Of a DNA stretch of 6,421 nucleotides, positions 5,467 through 6,421 are shown in pieces. A model generated the notes under the pieces. The model saw nothing but the letters and a program-made list of their open reading frames with translations. It was not told the DNA's origin and ran no database searches. Source of the stretch: Patescibacteria group bacterium (GTDB taxonomy: Bacteria; Patescibacteriota; SOKK01); contig SOKK01000028.1 of the NCBI GenBank assembly GCA_004374725.1, forward strand, positions 1 through 6,421, written 5' to 3'. A program made the position numbers and the translations under genes. How positions within the stretch are numbered: the first letter of the stretch is position 1; the number at the start of each line of letters is the position of its first letter.

Positions 5467-6421
5467 TTACTTTTGACTTTTGACATTTGACATTTGAATT
5501 GTTCCTAATGCTTCTTGAAGGCTTTTTACCTTTTTTATCTCAATTCCTGAAATGTTAGGAATTTTTTCACCTCCGACAAGGCATTTCTTAAAACCTAGAC
5601 GTTTTACCTCCTCAATGCGTTTTTCCAGTTGATTAACCGAGCGCAGGTCACCAAGTAAGCCCACCTCTCCGATCGCGGCGGTATCAGAGGGAAAGGGTTT
5701 GGCTAAGAGTGAAGAAGCAATTGCTAAACAGACCGCTAGGTCACTTGCTGGTTCCTTAATTTGAAATCCCCCCACAACATTTAGATAGACATCCGCACTA
5801 TGGAGTTTGAGATCACAGCATTTTTGTAACACTGCAATTAAAACTTGCAAGCGGTTAAAATTAATTCCACTTGCAGTTCTTCTGGGATAGGCTAGAACTG
5901 TTTTATTAACTAGTGCTTGAATTTCTACCAAGAACGGTCGGTTTCCATCAACCATTGCAAAAATTACTGAGCCGGGAGAACCAGTGAGGCGCTCTTCTAA
6001 AAATAACCCTGAGGGATTATCTACTTCTAAAAGTCCTTTCTCTTCCATCTTAAACACTCCCACTTCCAAAGTTGAGCCAAAACGATTCTTGATCACTCGT
6101 ATAATTCTTAGATCATGATACTTTTCACCTTCCAAAAACAACAGGGTATCTACGATATGCTCTAGAACCATCGGACCAGCGACGGAACCTTCTTTAGTAA
6201 CATGGCCAGTCAAAATTACGGGGATGTTTGTTGCTTTTGCTAAATCTAGTAGAATATTTGCACAGTTACTTACCTGCGAGATGCTCCCTGCAGTTCCGGT
6301 AAAACTATCGGAATAGAGGGTCTGGATGGAATCCACAATAATTAAATGTTGTTTGATTTCTCAGATTTGCATGAGAACATTATCTAATCCTGTCTCAGCA
6401 AAGAGATGAAGTTTAGCAGGG
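5467..6421 (-). CDS. radA: DNA repair protein RadA (Sms), C-terminal part, interrupted by one in-frame TGA; 5' end outside window
   Basis: RadA is a RecA-like ATPase that promotes branch migration in recombinational repair. The N-terminal zinc finger and Walker A lie beyond the window. The frame at 6420 reads PAKLHLFAETGLDNVLMQI, then TGA (6361-6363), then EIKQHLIIVDSIQT, which is the Walker B strand. Counting from that Val (GTG at 6336), HVTKEGSVAGP is at 45-55, the RadA-specific KNRFG at 83-87, PRRTASG at 151-157, and the Lon-protease-like C-terminal domain spans about 134-280, with GGFQIKEPASDLAVCLA and AIGEVGLLGDLR. The segment before the TGA aligns residue for residue with E. coli RadA (LNMLSETSIEQI region), so the frame is kept and only one codon is affected. 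Starting at the GTG would remove most of the ATPase and is not a credible gene start. The last eight residues and the TAA are encoded mostly by heptamer repeats. It may be a recent pseudogene, a sequence error, or a gene read through. Confidence 0.88.
5469..5496 (-). repeat. 7-bp tandem repeat array (four copies) forming the 3' end of radA
   Basis: On the plus strand the copies are ACTTTTG, ACTTTTG, ACATTTG, ACATTTG, two pairs of identical units. On the coding strand they give repeated CAAATGT and CAAAAGT, which encode the terminal residues of RadA (SNVKSQK region) and contribute the first transcribed bases around its TAA. The conserved RadA fold ends before this point, so the tail looks like coding sequence acquired from, or overrun by, the repeat. 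It faces the inverted array at 5401-5435. Confidence 0.88.
6361..6363 (-). other. In-frame TGA within radA
   Basis: Plus-strand TCA reads TGA on the coding strand, between Ile (ATC) and Glu (GAA), about nine codons before the Asp of Walker B. The flanking residues match the RadA family with no insertion or deletion, so this is a single-codon substitution and not a frameshift. The aligned column is Glu in E. coli RadA and lies in a helix that is usually charged. One base change from an Arg (CGA, AGA) or Gly (GGA) codon would create it. The following base is G. No selenocysteine-like context is evident. Confidence 0.85.

Noticed and set aside
1529..5496. CRISPR array
   Set aside because: The repeats are 7 bp, degenerate and directly adjacent, with no spacers and no cas genes.
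5467..6336. A complete 289-residue gene starting at GTG 6336
   Set aside because: The GTG is the Val of the RadA Walker B strand, and RadA sequence continues upstream past a single TGA. It is a fragment and not a separate gene.

Overview
The window is part of a bacterial division and cell wall (dcw) cluster. All genes lie on the minus strand, so transcription runs from high to low coordinates: radA (5' end outside the window), mraY, murD, ftsW, murG, murC (3' end outside the window). The DNA is AT-rich. All five cell-wall genes have clear family signatures and standard-code reading frames. The divergent MurD, a SEDS protein with a long basic N-terminal tail, the scarcity of Shine-Dalgarno motifs and the compact layout suggest an uncultured lineage such as the Candidate Phyla Radiation (Patescibacteria). 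That placement is inference and the window cannot prove it.

Layout by position: murC start (1-451) overlaps the murG end by 13 nt. murG (439-1512) is followed upstream by an 82-nt gap. Then come ftsW (1595-2866), a 20-nt gap, and murD (2887-4362), whose ATG shares one base with the mraY stop (TAATG). mraY is at 4362-5393, followed by a 73-nt gap and then radA (5467-6421). MraY makes lipid I and MurG converts it to lipid II. MurC and MurD add the first two stem amino acids in the cytoplasm. FtsW polymerises lipid II at the septum. murE, murF and ftsI, which often precede mraY in dcw clusters, are absent here, and radA (recombination branch-migration ATPase) sits in their place.

Two things stand out. 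First, each of the three intergenic gaps contains degenerate tandem repeats of exactly 7 bp, while the two gene junctions that overlap have none. The three genes that end at a gap (radA, murD, ftsW) all have their stop codon inside such an array. In the two longer gaps the array at the end of the upstream gene faces an inverted array just before the next start codon, so the transcript could fold into a hairpin. The ftsW-murG case has two 25-nt arms matching at 23 positions. Second, radA is interrupted by one in-frame TGA just before its Walker B strand, with no loss of frame and a well conserved protein on both sides. No gene here uses TGA as its stop (four TAA, one TAG). The likely explanations are a point mutation or a sequence error, with rare TGA decoding or readthrough less likely.

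No RNA genes, insertion sequences, CRISPR arrays or convincing promoters or rho-independent terminators were found. No stretch longer than 300 bases lacks a gene.
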